DNA of 16,057 nucleotides from contig DASZGL010000007.1 in the NCBI GenBank assembly GCA_035938875.1, forward strand, positions 1 to 16,057, written 5' to 3'. The stretch's first letter is position 1, and each line of letters begins with the position of its first letter. The stretch is from DASZGL01 sp035938875 (GTDB lineage: Bacteria; Chloroflexota; Dormibacteria; Aeolococcales; Aeolococcaceae). The position numbers were made by a program, and so were the translations under genes. The notes beneath the pieces were generated by a model. The model did not search any database. It saw only the letters and a program-made list of their open reading frames with translations, and had not been told where the DNA came from. Below, piece after piece: positions 1 to 7,098 of the stretch.

Positions 1-555
1 GGGATCGGGCAGTACACCGCCAGGGCTCTGCTGCTCTTCGCGCTCGACGACGAGGGGGCGGCTCTGCCCCGTGACGTCAACCTCGGTCGCGTCGCAGCCC
101 GCGCGGCGTTGGGACAAGAGACCCACCAGGCCACCGCGTCGCAGCTCGACACCGCGCTGGTCGACGCGCGTCCGGGCTCGATGACCAAGCGCGACTACGC
201 CTACGCGCTCTTCGACATCGGCGCCACTGTCTGCCTGGCGCGACGGCCGCGCTGCTCGGAGTGCCCGGCGGCATCGTGGTGTGCGTCACGCGAGCGCCTT
301 CGCGCGGTGCACCCCGAGTCGCCACCACGCCGGCAATCGGCGTACGCGGGCAGCCTGCGCCAGCTCCGCGGCGCCGTGCTTCGGGCGATGCTCGGCGACG
401 ACCCGCCGGCAGACGTCGAAGCGTTGCGCCGGCGCGTCAGCGACGTCCCTGCCGCGGCCAGACCCGACGCGCTGGAGTCGGCGCTCGCCGGGTTGCGCCG
501 CGACGGGCTCATCGGTGGTGATCAGCCGGCCACGCCGTCCCCTAGCATCGGCTGA
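1..555 (+). CDS. mutY: A/G-specific adenine glycosylase (MutY), C-terminal part, 5' end outside window
   Basis: DNA repair glycosylase that removes adenine mispaired with 8-oxoG or G. The reading frame is open from base 1, so the N-terminus lies upstream; 184 residues are visible. Seen: the end of the helix-hairpin-helix (GIGQYTARAL), then RDVNLGRVAAR, which aligns with the MutY catalytic-Asp segment (DGNVxRVxAR) and keeps the Asp. A 4Fe-4S ligand set C-x6-C-x2-C-x5-C (CLARRPRCSECPAASWC) follows. After the cluster only about 100 residues remain, with a YAGSLRQLRGAVL / LRRDGL segment like the short MutY of actinobacteria, so a full Nudix-like 8-oxoG recognition domain appears to be absent. The stop overlaps the next start (TGATG), implying translational coupling. 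MutY is favoured over endonuclease III by the Asp context and tail. Confidence 0.85.
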   Translation, partial: GIGQYTARALLLFALDDEGAALPRDVNLGRVAARAALGQETHQATASQLDTALVDARPGSMTKRDYAYALFDIGATVCLARRPRCSECPAASWCASRERLRAVHPESPPRRQSAYAGSLRQLRGAVLRAMLGDDPPADVEALRRRVSDVPAAARPDALESALAGLRRDGLIGGDQPATPSPSIG

Positions 556-1541
556 TGGCAATCACCTCTGCGTTTCTCGACGAGGTGGCGCAGCGGCTGT
601 GGCAGCAGTCGAGCCTCAGCTTCGTCCCCGACCGTCAGCTGCCCCCACCGCAGGGCACGGCCGCGCGCACCGGCGATGGCCCGCGCGTGCTCTTCGCCGG
701 CTTCCCGTCCGACTACAGCCTCGCCTTCCTCTACGCGCTGCTCGGACTCGACGTCGACGTGGCCGGCATCATCACCAGCCCTGGCGCACATCCGGCCATC
801 CTTGGCGACAACGCACTGAGCCGCGTCGCCGACCACGTGGGTATCCCGCTGCTCCGCCTGTGGCGGGTCAACGACGAGCACTCTCGCCAGGACATCGCTG
901 CGCTGCGTCCCGATGCCGTGGTCATGGCCAGCTTCGACCAGATCATCGGAGCCCGGTCGCTGGCGATCCCCGTGCATGGCTGGCTGAACATCCATCCCAG
1001 CGCGTTGCCCGAGTATCGGGGACCCGAGCCGGTGTACTGGGCCATCGCCGACGGCGCCACCGAGTCGGGGATCACGCTGCACCGCGCCGTCCCCCGGTTC
1101 GACGCCGGTCCGGTGCTGGCGCAGCGCCGCGTGGCGATCGCCGCCGACGACACCAGCGGCACGCTCACCCGACGGCTCTGCGCGACCGGCGTCGAGCTGC
1201 TCGACGAGGCGGTGCGACGCCTGCTCGCCGACGACCCGGGCGTCGCGCTCGACCTCGACAAGGCGACGTATCGACCGTCGGTCGGCCATCGCCGCCTCGA
1301 CCACGCGGCCTCGGCGGCGGAGGCCGAGCGGATGGTGCGCGCCGGCCTGCCCAACATGCCCGCCTGGGTGATCCGGGACGGACGGCCCGCCTACGTCCTG
1401 GCGGCTCACCTTGTCGAGCGCTGCGACGCGGGCACCGGGCTGCAGTTCGAGGACGGTTGCCTGGCGCTCGACGAGACGGTGCCGGCGTGCGGCTGCCACC
1501 ACAACGATCCCGAGTGTCCCCACCGCGAGGGGATCGACTAG
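555..1541 (+). CDS. Formyltransferase-fold protein (methionyl-tRNA formyltransferase-like) with Cys/His-rich tail
   Basis: A 328-residue protein of the folate-dependent formyltransferase superfamily (Fmt, PurN, ArnA N-domain). Seen: a Rossmann-type start near residue 44 (RVLFAGFPSDYSLAFL), then the hallmark NIHPSALPEYRGPEP at 145-159 with catalytic N145 and H147. The partner Asp lies in RFDAGPVL (D183). Two things differ from Fmt: about 43 extra residues before the Rossmann strand, and a C-terminal tail with C302, C312, C314, H315, H316, C321 and H323 (CGCHHNDPECPH), which could bind a metal. Fmt normally sits beside def; here the neighbour is mutY. The start overlaps the mutY stop by one base and has no clear Shine-Dalgarno, so coupling is likely. 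The acceptor is unknown: tRNA, a sugar nucleotide or another amine are all possible. Confidence 0.8.
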   Translation: MAITSAFLDEVAQRLWQQSSLSFVPDRQLPPPQGTAARTGDGPRVLFAGFPSDYSLAFLYALLGLDVDVAGIITSPGAHPAILGDNALSRVADHVGIPLLRLWRVNDEHSRQDIAALRPDAVVMASFDQIIGARSLAIPVHGWLNIHPSALPEYRGPEPVYWAIADGATESGITLHRAVPRFDAGPVLAQRRVAIAADDTSGTLTRRLCATGVELLDEAVRRLLADDPGVALDLDKATYRPSVGHRRLDHAASAAEAERMVRAGLPNMPAWVIRDGRPAYVLAAHLVERCDAGTGLQFEDGCLALDETVPACGCHHNDPECPHREGID

Positions 1542-1547
1542 CTGCCG

Positions 1548-1817
1548 CTAGCTCTCCGGCCTCGGCGGGGCGCCGCGCTCAGTCAGCCGGCCGACGAGGT
1601 AGCCGCGGCACTCGCCGCAGCCGTGATCGATGTGCCCGTGGAGCTGCTGCAACTGACCGCTGTCGACCCGCCTCAGGGCGACCAGGTCGGCGACGATGCG
1701 GAACTGCAGACAGGTGAGCAACACCTCGGGTAACCGCCCGTCGCCGAAGACCACCACGGCAAAAGGCGGCAGCTGGGGGACGCTGCTCCGGCGCATGATT
1801 TGGGGATAACGAGTCAC
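1548..1817 (-). CDS. Small hypothetical protein with H-x4-C-x2-C motif
   Basis: An 89-residue frame from a GTG at 1817; an in-frame ATG at 1796 would give 82 residues. No family is recognised with certainty. The visible feature is HIDHGCGECRGYL in the C-terminal half. This H-x4-C-x2-C pattern resembles the zinc-binding segment of ZAS-type anti-sigma factors (HLxxGCxECRxxL), but no anti-sigma partner gene is nearby and there is no TM segment. The gene begins 25 bases downstream of the alcohol dehydrogenase stop on the same strand, so it may be the third gene of that unit. It ends convergently, 6 bases from the formyltransferase stop. No good ribosome site is seen before either start. It could be a chance frame, but the motif and gene spacing favour a real gene. 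Confidence 0.5.
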   Translation of the reverse strand: MTRYPQIMRRSSVPQLPPFAVVVFGDGRLPEVLLTCLQFRIVADLVALRRVDSGQLQQLHGHIDHGCGECRGYLVGRLTERGAPPRPES

Positions 1818-1842
1818 GCCCGCGGGAACCTGCGGTCGCCGG

Positions 1843-2940
1843 CTACATCTCCAGCATGGTGCGCAGCTGCTCGCCTCGACGCATCTGGTCGAGGGCGTCG
1901 TTGACGCCGTCGAGCGGCAGCGTCTGGGTGATCAGCGAGTCGAGGTCGAGCTTGCCCTCGCGGTAGAGGTCGAGGATCCAGGGAAAGTCGCGCGCCGGGT
2001 CGGCAGAACCGTAGAGGCTGCCCTTGATGGTGCGCTCACCGATCACCAGCATCAGGCTGGGGAACGACGTCTCCTCCATCATCCCGGGGACGCCGACGAA
2101 GATGGTGCGACCGCCGCGCCTGGTCATCTCCCAGGCGAGCCGTTGCAGCTCGGGGCGGCCGACGACCTCGAAGACGACATCTGCACTGATCCCATCGGTG
2201 AGGTCGCGCACCTCGCCTGACGCGTTGTCGCCCGCAGCGACCGCGTGCGTCGCACCGAGTCGCAGAGCCGCCTGGAGCCGCGACTGCACCGGGTCGATGG
2301 CGATGATCCGCCCGGCGCCGGCCAGCTTGCAGCCGAGGATGACGCTCAGCCCGACGCCGCCGCAGCCGATCACCGCGACTCGCTCACCCGGCTGGACCGC
2401 GGCGGTGCGGATGGCGGCGCCGACGCCGGTGGTGACCGCGCAGCCGACGAGCGCGGCAGCGCGCAGCGGAATCGACGGGTCGATGGCGATGACCGCGGTC
2501 TCGCGGAGGACGGTTGCCTCGGCGAAGGTCGCGCAGTTGAGTCCGTGATAGAGGGGTGCGCCGTCGTGGTGCAAGCGCGTGGTGCCGTCGTCCATGACAC
2601 CGTTCTTGGCGACCGCGGACAGACACAGCTGCGGCTGGCCGTGCACGCAGTGGAAGCAGCTGCGACATGAGGCGATCCATGAGGCGACGACGTGGTCGCC
2701 CTCGCGCACCCGGGTCACCCCGGGACCGACCGCCTCGATGACCCCCGCGCCCTCATGGCCGAGAACCGTCGGCGTCAGCGACATCAGCTTGCCGTCGATG
2801 ATCGACAGGTCGGAGTGACACACACCCGACGCGTGCACACGCATCAGCACCTCGCCGGGACCAGGTGGATCGAGCTCGACGTTGGTGATCTCCAGCGGCT
2901 GATTGGTCGCCGTCATCACCGCCGCGCGGACGGTGCTCAC
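1843..2940 (-). CDS. Zinc-dependent alcohol dehydrogenase (MDR superfamily)
   Basis: A 365-residue NAD(P)-dependent oxidoreductase that interconverts alcohols and aldehydes or ketones in the cytoplasm. Catalytic zinc ligands are visible: C41 (GVCHSDLS), H62-E63 (GHEGAGV) and C167 (GCAVTTG). The structural zinc lobe has C92, C95, C98 and C106 (C-x2-C-x2-C-x7-C). The nucleotide fold carries GCGGVG at 192-197 followed by D216 (IAIDP), the acidic residue typical of NAD rather than NADP preference. The start is fixed by a GTGA overlap with the upstream 54-aa gene: GTG at 2940-2938, TGA at 2939-2937. The open frame extends further upstream to 3327, but that part has no homologous look and overlaps the intergenic region. 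Length matches class III / aryl-alcohol type MDR enzymes. Substrate is not assignable. Confidence 0.92.
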   Translation of the reverse strand: MSTVRAAVMTATNQPLEITNVELDPPGPGEVLMRVHASGVCHSDLSIIDGKLMSLTPTVLGHEGAGVIEAVGPGVTRVREGDHVVASWIASCRSCFHCVHGQPQLCLSAVAKNGVMDDGTTRLHHDGAPLYHGLNCATFAEATVLRETAVIAIDPSIPLRAAALVGCAVTTGVGAAIRTAAVQPGERVAVIGCGGVGLSVILGCKLAGAGRIIAIDPVQSRLQAALRLGATHAVAAGDNASGEVRDLTDGISADVVFEVVGRPELQRLAWEMTRRGGRTIFVGVPGMMEETSFPSLMLVIGERTIKGSLYGSADPARDFPWILDLYREGKLDLDSLITQTLPLDGVNDALDQMRRGEQLRTMLEM

Positions 2941-3101
2941 GAGTGGTGCAGCCCGTAGACGACCGCGGCGATGAAGATCACCGCGCAGACCACGACGACC
3001 ATCACCAACGTGGGGAACTTCCACGCTTCGGGGATCGTCGGGATCCCATGGTCGACGGGATCCCCCAGGCCCCCCCTCACCTCGCGACGCAGGAAGCCCA
3101 T
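2937..3101 (-). CDS. 54-residue single-pass membrane protein upstream of alcohol dehydrogenase
   Basis: A short protein starting at ATG 3101, preceded by GGAGAAG (3111-3105 on the minus strand) at good spacing. It has a basic N-terminal stretch (MGFLRREVRGG), a Pro/Asp-containing linker and one hydrophobic helix (about residues 31-50, TLVMVVVVCAVIFIAAVVYG) ending in LHHS. The basic residues before the helix suggest N-in topology. Its TGA overlaps the GTG of the dehydrogenase by four bases, so both are translated from one mRNA. A longer frame to 3251 exists but lacks a ribosome site. No family is recognised. It may be a small accessory or regulatory membrane peptide; function unknown. Confidence 0.7.
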   Translation of the reverse strand: MGFLRREVRGGLGDPVDHGIPTIPEAWKFPTLVMVVVVCAVIFIAAVVYGLHHS

Positions 3102-3307
3102 GTTCTTCTCCAACCGATATGCCCTCGGCGGCGGCGTTAGAGCCGTGGCAAGCATGGTCGCAGCAACGGCATAGGGGACTGTAGCGGAGCAGACGATCCG
3201 CTTTGTCCACTGCCCGCCTCGCACTCTGCCGGATCGTACGGCGAATCGCAATGAACTGGGGCGCCGCGGCGTCTACCCAGACGAGTGGTGTTGGAGGGAC
3301 GCCGTCC
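3102..3307. promoter_or_regulatory. Divergent intergenic region between dehydrogenase unit and transport operon
   Basis: A 206-base gap separates the start of the minus-strand 54-aa gene from the plus-strand permease gene. It is the only sizeable non-coding stretch in the window, so promoters for both units probably lie here. On the minus strand a TACAGT box is a possible -10 element. No convincing -35 partner, operator palindrome or riboswitch was seen. Frames running through it (for example a TTG start at 3203 upstream of the permease) are not supported. Confidence 0.5.
3293..3298 (+). promoter_or_regulatory. Ribosome binding site of the first permease gene
   Basis: GGAGGG ends about nine bases before the GTG at 3308. 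It is the best Shine-Dalgarno match in this stretch and decides the start over the earlier in-frame TTG at 3203 and ATG at 3251. The protein from 3308 begins directly with the first membrane helix, as in LivH proteins. Confidence 0.75.
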
Positions 3308-4240
3308 GTGGACCTATTCGTCACCACCCTGATCGCCGGCTTCGTTCAGGGGACGATCAACGCTCTCCTCGGCGCCGGGCTGGTGGCGGTCTACCGCGGC
3401 ACGAGGATCATTAACTTCGCCCACGGCGCGATGGCCATGATGGCGACGTACATCTTCGTCACCCTCGTCGACCACAAGGCCCCCCAGGTGATCGGCTTTC
3501 CCCTGGCGGCGATGGTCACGGCCGTGCTCTTCGCCATCGTGCTCGGGGTGGCCATCGACCTGATGGTGATGCGACCGCTCGCCCGGCAGTCCTACCTGGT
3601 TCGGATCATCGCCACCCTCGGCGTCCTCTACACCCTGCAGAGCGTCGCCCTGCTTCTCTGGGGAGGCGCCACCCGCTCGGTGAAACCGCTCTTCCCCCGG
3701 GGCGGCCACCAGGTGGGCCAGATCACCGTCAGCAACAGCGACCTGGGCGTGGCCGTGTTCGCCTTCGGCATCGCCATCGGCCTGACGCTCTTCTACCGCT
3801 ACAGCCGGTTCGGCACCGCCATCCGGGCCGTCTCCAACAGCCGTGAGGCGGCGACACTGGTGGGCATCAGGGTCAACTGGGTCACCGCCGCGTCCTGGGC
3901 GATCGGCGGTGCCACGGGCGGCATCGCCGGCATCCTGCTGGCGCCGTCGCTGGCCCTCGACAGCTACATCCTCACCCTGCTGGTGATCTCCGGACTGGCC
4001 GCGGCGCTGACCGGACGCCTGGAAAGCCTCGGTCTGGCTCTCGCCGGCGGCATCGGCCTCGGTGTGACCACCAGCCTGGTGGTCACCTACGTCGGCGAGT
4101 GGACTCTCGACCACCCGCAGACCTGGATCAACCTCTCGCACCTCGACTACGCGGTGGCGCTCGCCTGGATCCTCGGCCTGCTCCTCATCTGGAAGAAGCC
4201 GGCGACGACGCAGCAGCAGGCGGGAGGGCTGCTGCTGTGA
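3308..4240 (+). CDS. livH: Branched-chain amino-acid-type ABC transporter permease (LivH-like)
   Basis: A 310-residue inner-membrane permease of the HAAT family, one of two dissimilar permeases forming the channel. Seen: the LivH hallmark GTRIINFAHGAMAMMATYI near residues 31-49, several long hydrophobic helices, the cytoplasmic coupling segment FGTAIRAVSNSREAATLVGI contacting the ATPases, and a late Gly-rich helix pair. Length is normal for LivH (about 290-310). It is the first gene of the operon and overlaps the LivM-like gene by GTGA (GTG 4237, TGA 4240). The substrate is unknown: HAAT systems also import amides, urea and aromatic or short-chain acids, so the gene symbol indicates family only. 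Confidence 0.93.
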   Translation: MDLFVTTLIAGFVQGTINALLGAGLVAVYRGTRIINFAHGAMAMMATYIFVTLVDHKAPQVIGFPLAAMVTAVLFAIVLGVAIDLMVMRPLARQSYLVRIIATLGVLYTLQSVALLLWGGATRSVKPLFPRGGHQVGQITVSNSDLGVAVFAFGIAIGLTLFYRYSRFGTAIRAVSNSREAATLVGIRVNWVTAASWAIGGATGGIAGILLAPSLALDSYILTLLVISGLAAALTGRLESLGLALAGGIGLGVTTSLVVTYVGEWTLDHPQTWINLSHLDYAVALAWILGLLLIWKKPATTQQQAGGLLL

Positions 4241-5298
4241 GCAAGAGTCCGTTCAACGGGTTCGCAGCCGAGTTCGCACCCCGTGACGCCGTTGACCGCG
4301 GCGTCCGTGCTGTGCTCATCGGCCTCTTCCTGATGGTGGCGATCACCATCCCGGCGCACCTGTCAGCTCAATACCTCGACCTGGTCACCAAGGGCATGGC
4401 CTACTCCGTCGGCGCGCTCAGCCTGGTGGTCCTGGTCGGCCTGGTGGGGCAGTTCTCGCTCGCCCAGGCGGGCTTCATGGGCGTGGGGGCGTTCACCGCG
4501 GCGCACCTCGTCTCGGGCGGCAACGTCCCCTTCGTGATCGCCCTGCCACTGGGTGGCCTCGCCGCAGTCCCGGTGGGCATGCTCGCCGCGATCCCGGCGC
4601 TTCGTGTCAGCGGCGTCTATCTCGCTGTCGTGACCCTGAGTTTCGGCGAGGTTCTGCAGAAACTCTTCTTCGACTCGGAGTACAACGGGGGAACCCTGGG
4701 TCATGTCGCCCTGCCCCGCCCGGGAGCGCTGCAGGACGGCATCCACTACTTCTGGTTCGAGCTCTTCGTGCTCATGGCGCTGATCGCCTTCGTGTGCATG
4801 TTTCGAACCCGACGCACGGGGCGCAACCTCGCCGCGGTCCGCGAATCCGAGGCCGCGGCACTGTCGGTCGGCATCAACACCACGCGCGCCAAGATCACCG
4901 CCTTTGGCGTCAGCGCCTTCATCGCCGGCATCGGTGGCGTGCTCTACTCGGCGGGATCCGGCGTTGCCTCGCCGGACAGCTTCACCCCGTTCGACTCCAT
5001 CGCCCTACTGTCGGTGGCGGTCATCGGCGGCCTGGGCAGTGCCGCCGGCGCCGTGGCCGCCGGGCTTTTCAAGACGGTGACCCCGGTGTTCATCAAGGAC
5101 TACATCCCCTTCGGTTCCTCCGCACCGGAGCTGGCCGGCGTCGCGTTCGGCGCCGGCCTGGTCGTTCAGCTCCTCACCGCACCGCTGGGGGTGACCTCGA
5201 ACCTGCTGGTCGCCGAGCGACGCCTCGCCGGCGTGGTGCGTTTTGCCCTGCGTCGGCAGACGGCACACCCCGCCGCGAGCATCGAGGTGATCAACTGA
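4237..5298 (+). CDS. livM: Branched-chain amino-acid-type ABC transporter permease (LivM-like)
   Basis: The second HAAT permease, 353 residues. Seen: the LivM signature GQFSLAQAGFMGVGAFTAA, followed by helices and the coupling segment TGRNLAAVRESEAAALSVGI, which faces the ATPases. The late helices SIALLSVAVIGGLGSAAGAV are typical for the family. The start GTG (4237) is preceded by GGGAGGG at 4222-4228 and overlaps the livH stop by four bases. About 55 residues after the last clear helix form a basic cytoplasmic tail (VAERRLAGVVRFALRR). The TGA overlaps the ATG of the LivG-like gene (TGATG, 5296-5300). Alternative upstream starts in the same frame lie inside livH and are rejected. Confidence 0.93.
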   Translation: MSKSPFNGFAAEFAPRDAVDRGVRAVLIGLFLMVAITIPAHLSAQYLDLVTKGMAYSVGALSLVVLVGLVGQFSLAQAGFMGVGAFTAAHLVSGGNVPFVIALPLGGLAAVPVGMLAAIPALRVSGVYLAVVTLSFGEVLQKLFFDSEYNGGTLGHVALPRPGALQDGIHYFWFELFVLMALIAFVCMFRTRRTGRNLAAVRESEAAALSVGINTTRAKITAFGVSAFIAGIGGVLYSAGSGVASPDSFTPFDSIALLSVAVIGGLGSAAGAVAAGLFKTVTPVFIKDYIPFGSSAPELAGVAFGAGLVVQLLTAPLGVTSNLLVAERRLAGVVRFALRRQTAHPAASIEVIN

Positions 5299-6146
5299 TG
5301 GCCCAGCTCGAGGTGCAGGGCGTCACCGTGCGCTTCCGCGGACTTGTCGCCCTCGACGACGTCTCGCTCAGCGTCAGCCATGGGGAGGTGGTGGGCCTGA
5401 TCGGGCCCAATGGCGCGGGCAAGACGACGCTGTTCAACAGCATCACCGGGATGCAGGCGGTGAGCGCGGGAAGCGTCACCTTCGAGGAACGCAACATCAC
5501 CCGGTACAGCGCTGATCGCCGCTCCCGTATGGGCATCGCCAGGACGTTCCAGACGGTCCAGCTGCTCACCCGCATGAGCGCCTTCGACAACATCCTCCTC
5601 GGCTGCCAGGCGCGTATGCACAGTGGGCTCTTCAGCGACGGCTTCCGCCTGCCGCGCAGCTATCGCGACGAGGTGCGCGCCCGGCGCGAGGTCGAGGACG
5701 TCGTCGACTTCCTGGGCATCGCCGAGTACGCCTATCGCGGTGTCGGCCAGTTGCCCCTGGGGATCCGCCGCCTCGTGGAGATCGCCAGGGCGATCTGCAG
5801 CAGGCCGAAGCTGCTTCTCCTCGACGAGGCGGCCTCGGGTATCGGCCGTGACGAGACCGGCGCGTTGCAGGTTCTCTTCCGGCGCATCCGCGACGAGTTC
5901 GACCTCTCCATGCTCGTGGTCGAGCACGACGTCGACTTCGTCCTCGGCCTCTGCGACTACGTCTACGTCCTCGACTTCGGCCGGCTCATCGCCCGGGGCA
6001 TGCCCGAGGACGTCCGCAGCAATCCCAAGGTGATCACCGCCTACCTCGGCGAGCCCGAGGCGGTGCAGGCGCTGTACGACGAACCCATCGAAGAGCCCGA
6101 GGGCGCACCGATGGCGGAGGACGCACATGTCGCTGCTGTCGGTTGA
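5298..6146 (+). CDS. livG: ABC transporter ATP-binding protein (LivG-like)
   Basis: A 282-residue cytoplasmic ATPase that powers the importer with the LivF-like partner. Walker A is GPNGAGKTT at 36-44, the Q-loop region contains ARTFQTVQLL, Walker B is KLLLLDE at 171-177 with catalytic E177, and the switch His is H210 (VVEHDV). The signature is LPLGIRR (152-158) instead of LSGGQ or the usual LivG L-x-YGQQR, and the residues after Walker B are AASGIG rather than PAAGLNP. It overlaps the next gene by 20 bases. The last 30 residues (after AYLGEPEA) form an acidic tail beyond the usual LivG end of about 255. Starts at the ATG within TGATG, with GAGG ten bases upstream. Confidence 0.92.
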   Translation: MAQLEVQGVTVRFRGLVALDDVSLSVSHGEVVGLIGPNGAGKTTLFNSITGMQAVSAGSVTFEERNITRYSADRRSRMGIARTFQTVQLLTRMSAFDNILLGCQARMHSGLFSDGFRLPRSYRDEVRARREVEDVVDFLGIAEYAYRGVGQLPLGIRRLVEIARAICSRPKLLLLDEAASGIGRDETGALQVLFRRIRDEFDLSMLVVEHDVDFVLGLCDYVYVLDFGRLIARGMPEDVRSNPKVITAYLGEPEAVQALYDEPIEEPEGAPMAEDAHVAAVG

Positions 6147-7098
6147 GCGTGTTCGCGTCAACTATGGCGCGATCCCGGCGCTGAGCGACATCTCGCTGAC
6201 CGTCAATGACGGCGAGATCGTCGGTCTCATCGGCCCCAACGGGGCGGGCAAGACGACGCTGCTCAAGACCATCGGCGGACTGCTCCGCTGCGCCAGCGGC
6301 AGCATCGTCTTCGCCGGCACCGCGCTGCACAAGCTCGCCGGCGACGCCGTGGCGCGCACCGGCATCTCGCTGGTTCCCGAGGGTCGCGGCATCTTCCCCG
6401 CACTCAGCGTCGAGGACAACCTGCGCATGGGCGGCTACTGGGCGGGCACCGACTACGGCGACCGGCTGCAGATGGTGACCGACTACTTCCCCATCCTCGC
6501 CCAGCGCCACCGCCAGGCAGCAGCGTCGCTCAGCGGTGGCGAGCAGCAGCAGCTGGCGATCGGGCGCGCCCTGATGGCCAAGCCCCGGCTGCTCATGCTC
6601 GACGAGCTATCGCTCGGCCTGGCGCCGCGGGTCGTCACCGATCTCTTCGCGGTGCTGCGCCGGATCAACGCCGCCGGCACCGCCGTGCTCCTCGTCGAGC
6701 AGCAGGTCCCCCAGGCGCTGGCGCTCAGTGACCGCGTCTACGTCATGGAGCGGGGCAGGATCACCATGAGCGGCACGAGCACCGCTGTGGCAGCCGATGC
6801 CGGGCGGGTGATGGCCGCCTACCTGGGCGAGAACCGCAGGGCCGTTCCCGCGGCGGTCGCGGCCGAGGCGCGGGGCACGGGCGACACCGTCGAGATAGAG
6901 CGTCTGCCGGTTGCTCTCTCGCACCGCCTCAGGCGCCAGCTTCAGACGAGGGCCGACGAGGCCGGGCTGAGCGTGGGCGAGCTCATCGGCAGCCTGCTCG
7001 CCAGGCAGACCGAGGCGGGGTTCGCTGCAACCCTGGGCGACCAGGAGCCGTCCCTGAGTTATAGGCTGTCCTCAGTTCACTCCGAGGAAGGTGGATGA
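6127..7098 (+). CDS. livF: ABC transporter ATP-binding protein (LivF-like) with C-terminal RHH-like extension
   Basis: A 323-residue ATPase, the second NBD of the importer. Walker A GPNGAGKTT at 36-44, signature LSGGEQQ at 135-141, Walker B RLLMLDE at 154-160 and the LivF-type LLVEQQV at the switch position are all present. The family domain ends near residue 235 (AAYLGEN), the normal end of LivF. About 88 residues follow: an Ala-rich linker, then a segment at 254-294 (TVEIERLPVALSHRLRRQ, then ADEAGLSVGELIGSLL) that looks like a ribbon-helix-helix DNA-binding fold: one strand, a helix, GLSVGELI, a second helix. GGAGG at 6116-6120 sets the start at 6127, inside livG. The stop overlaps the next gene by ATGA. 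The RHH assignment is by pattern only. Confidence 0.92.
   Translation: MSLLSVERVRVNYGAIPALSDISLTVNDGEIVGLIGPNGAGKTTLLKTIGGLLRCASGSIVFAGTALHKLAGDAVARTGISLVPEGRGIFPALSVEDNLRMGGYWAGTDYGDRLQMVTDYFPILAQRHRQAAASLSGGEQQQLAIGRALMAKPRLLMLDELSLGLAPRVVTDLFAVLRRINAAGTAVLLVEQQVPQALALSDRVYVMERGRITMSGTSTAVAADAGRVMAAYLGENRRAVPAAVAAEARGTGDTVEIERLPVALSHRLRRQLQTRADEAGLSVGELIGSLLARQTEAGFAATLGDQEPSLSYRLSSVHSEEGG

Noticed and set aside
522..1523. 333-residue minus-strand frame opposite the formyltransferase
   Set aside because: Shadow of the gene with intact catalytic motifs on the plus strand.
3203..3307. TTG/ATG starts upstream of the LivH-like gene
   Set aside because: They add residues not seen in LivH and lack a ribosome site; GGAGGG precedes the GTG at 3308.
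2941..3327. Upstream extension of the dehydrogenase frame
   Set aside because: It overlaps the 54-aa gene and the intergenic region and has no MDR homology; the GTGA overlap at 2940 gives a normal-length enzyme.
5166..6161. 331-residue minus-strand frame opposite the LivG-like gene
   Set aside because: Antisense of a clear ABC ATPase; the composition is that of a shadow frame.
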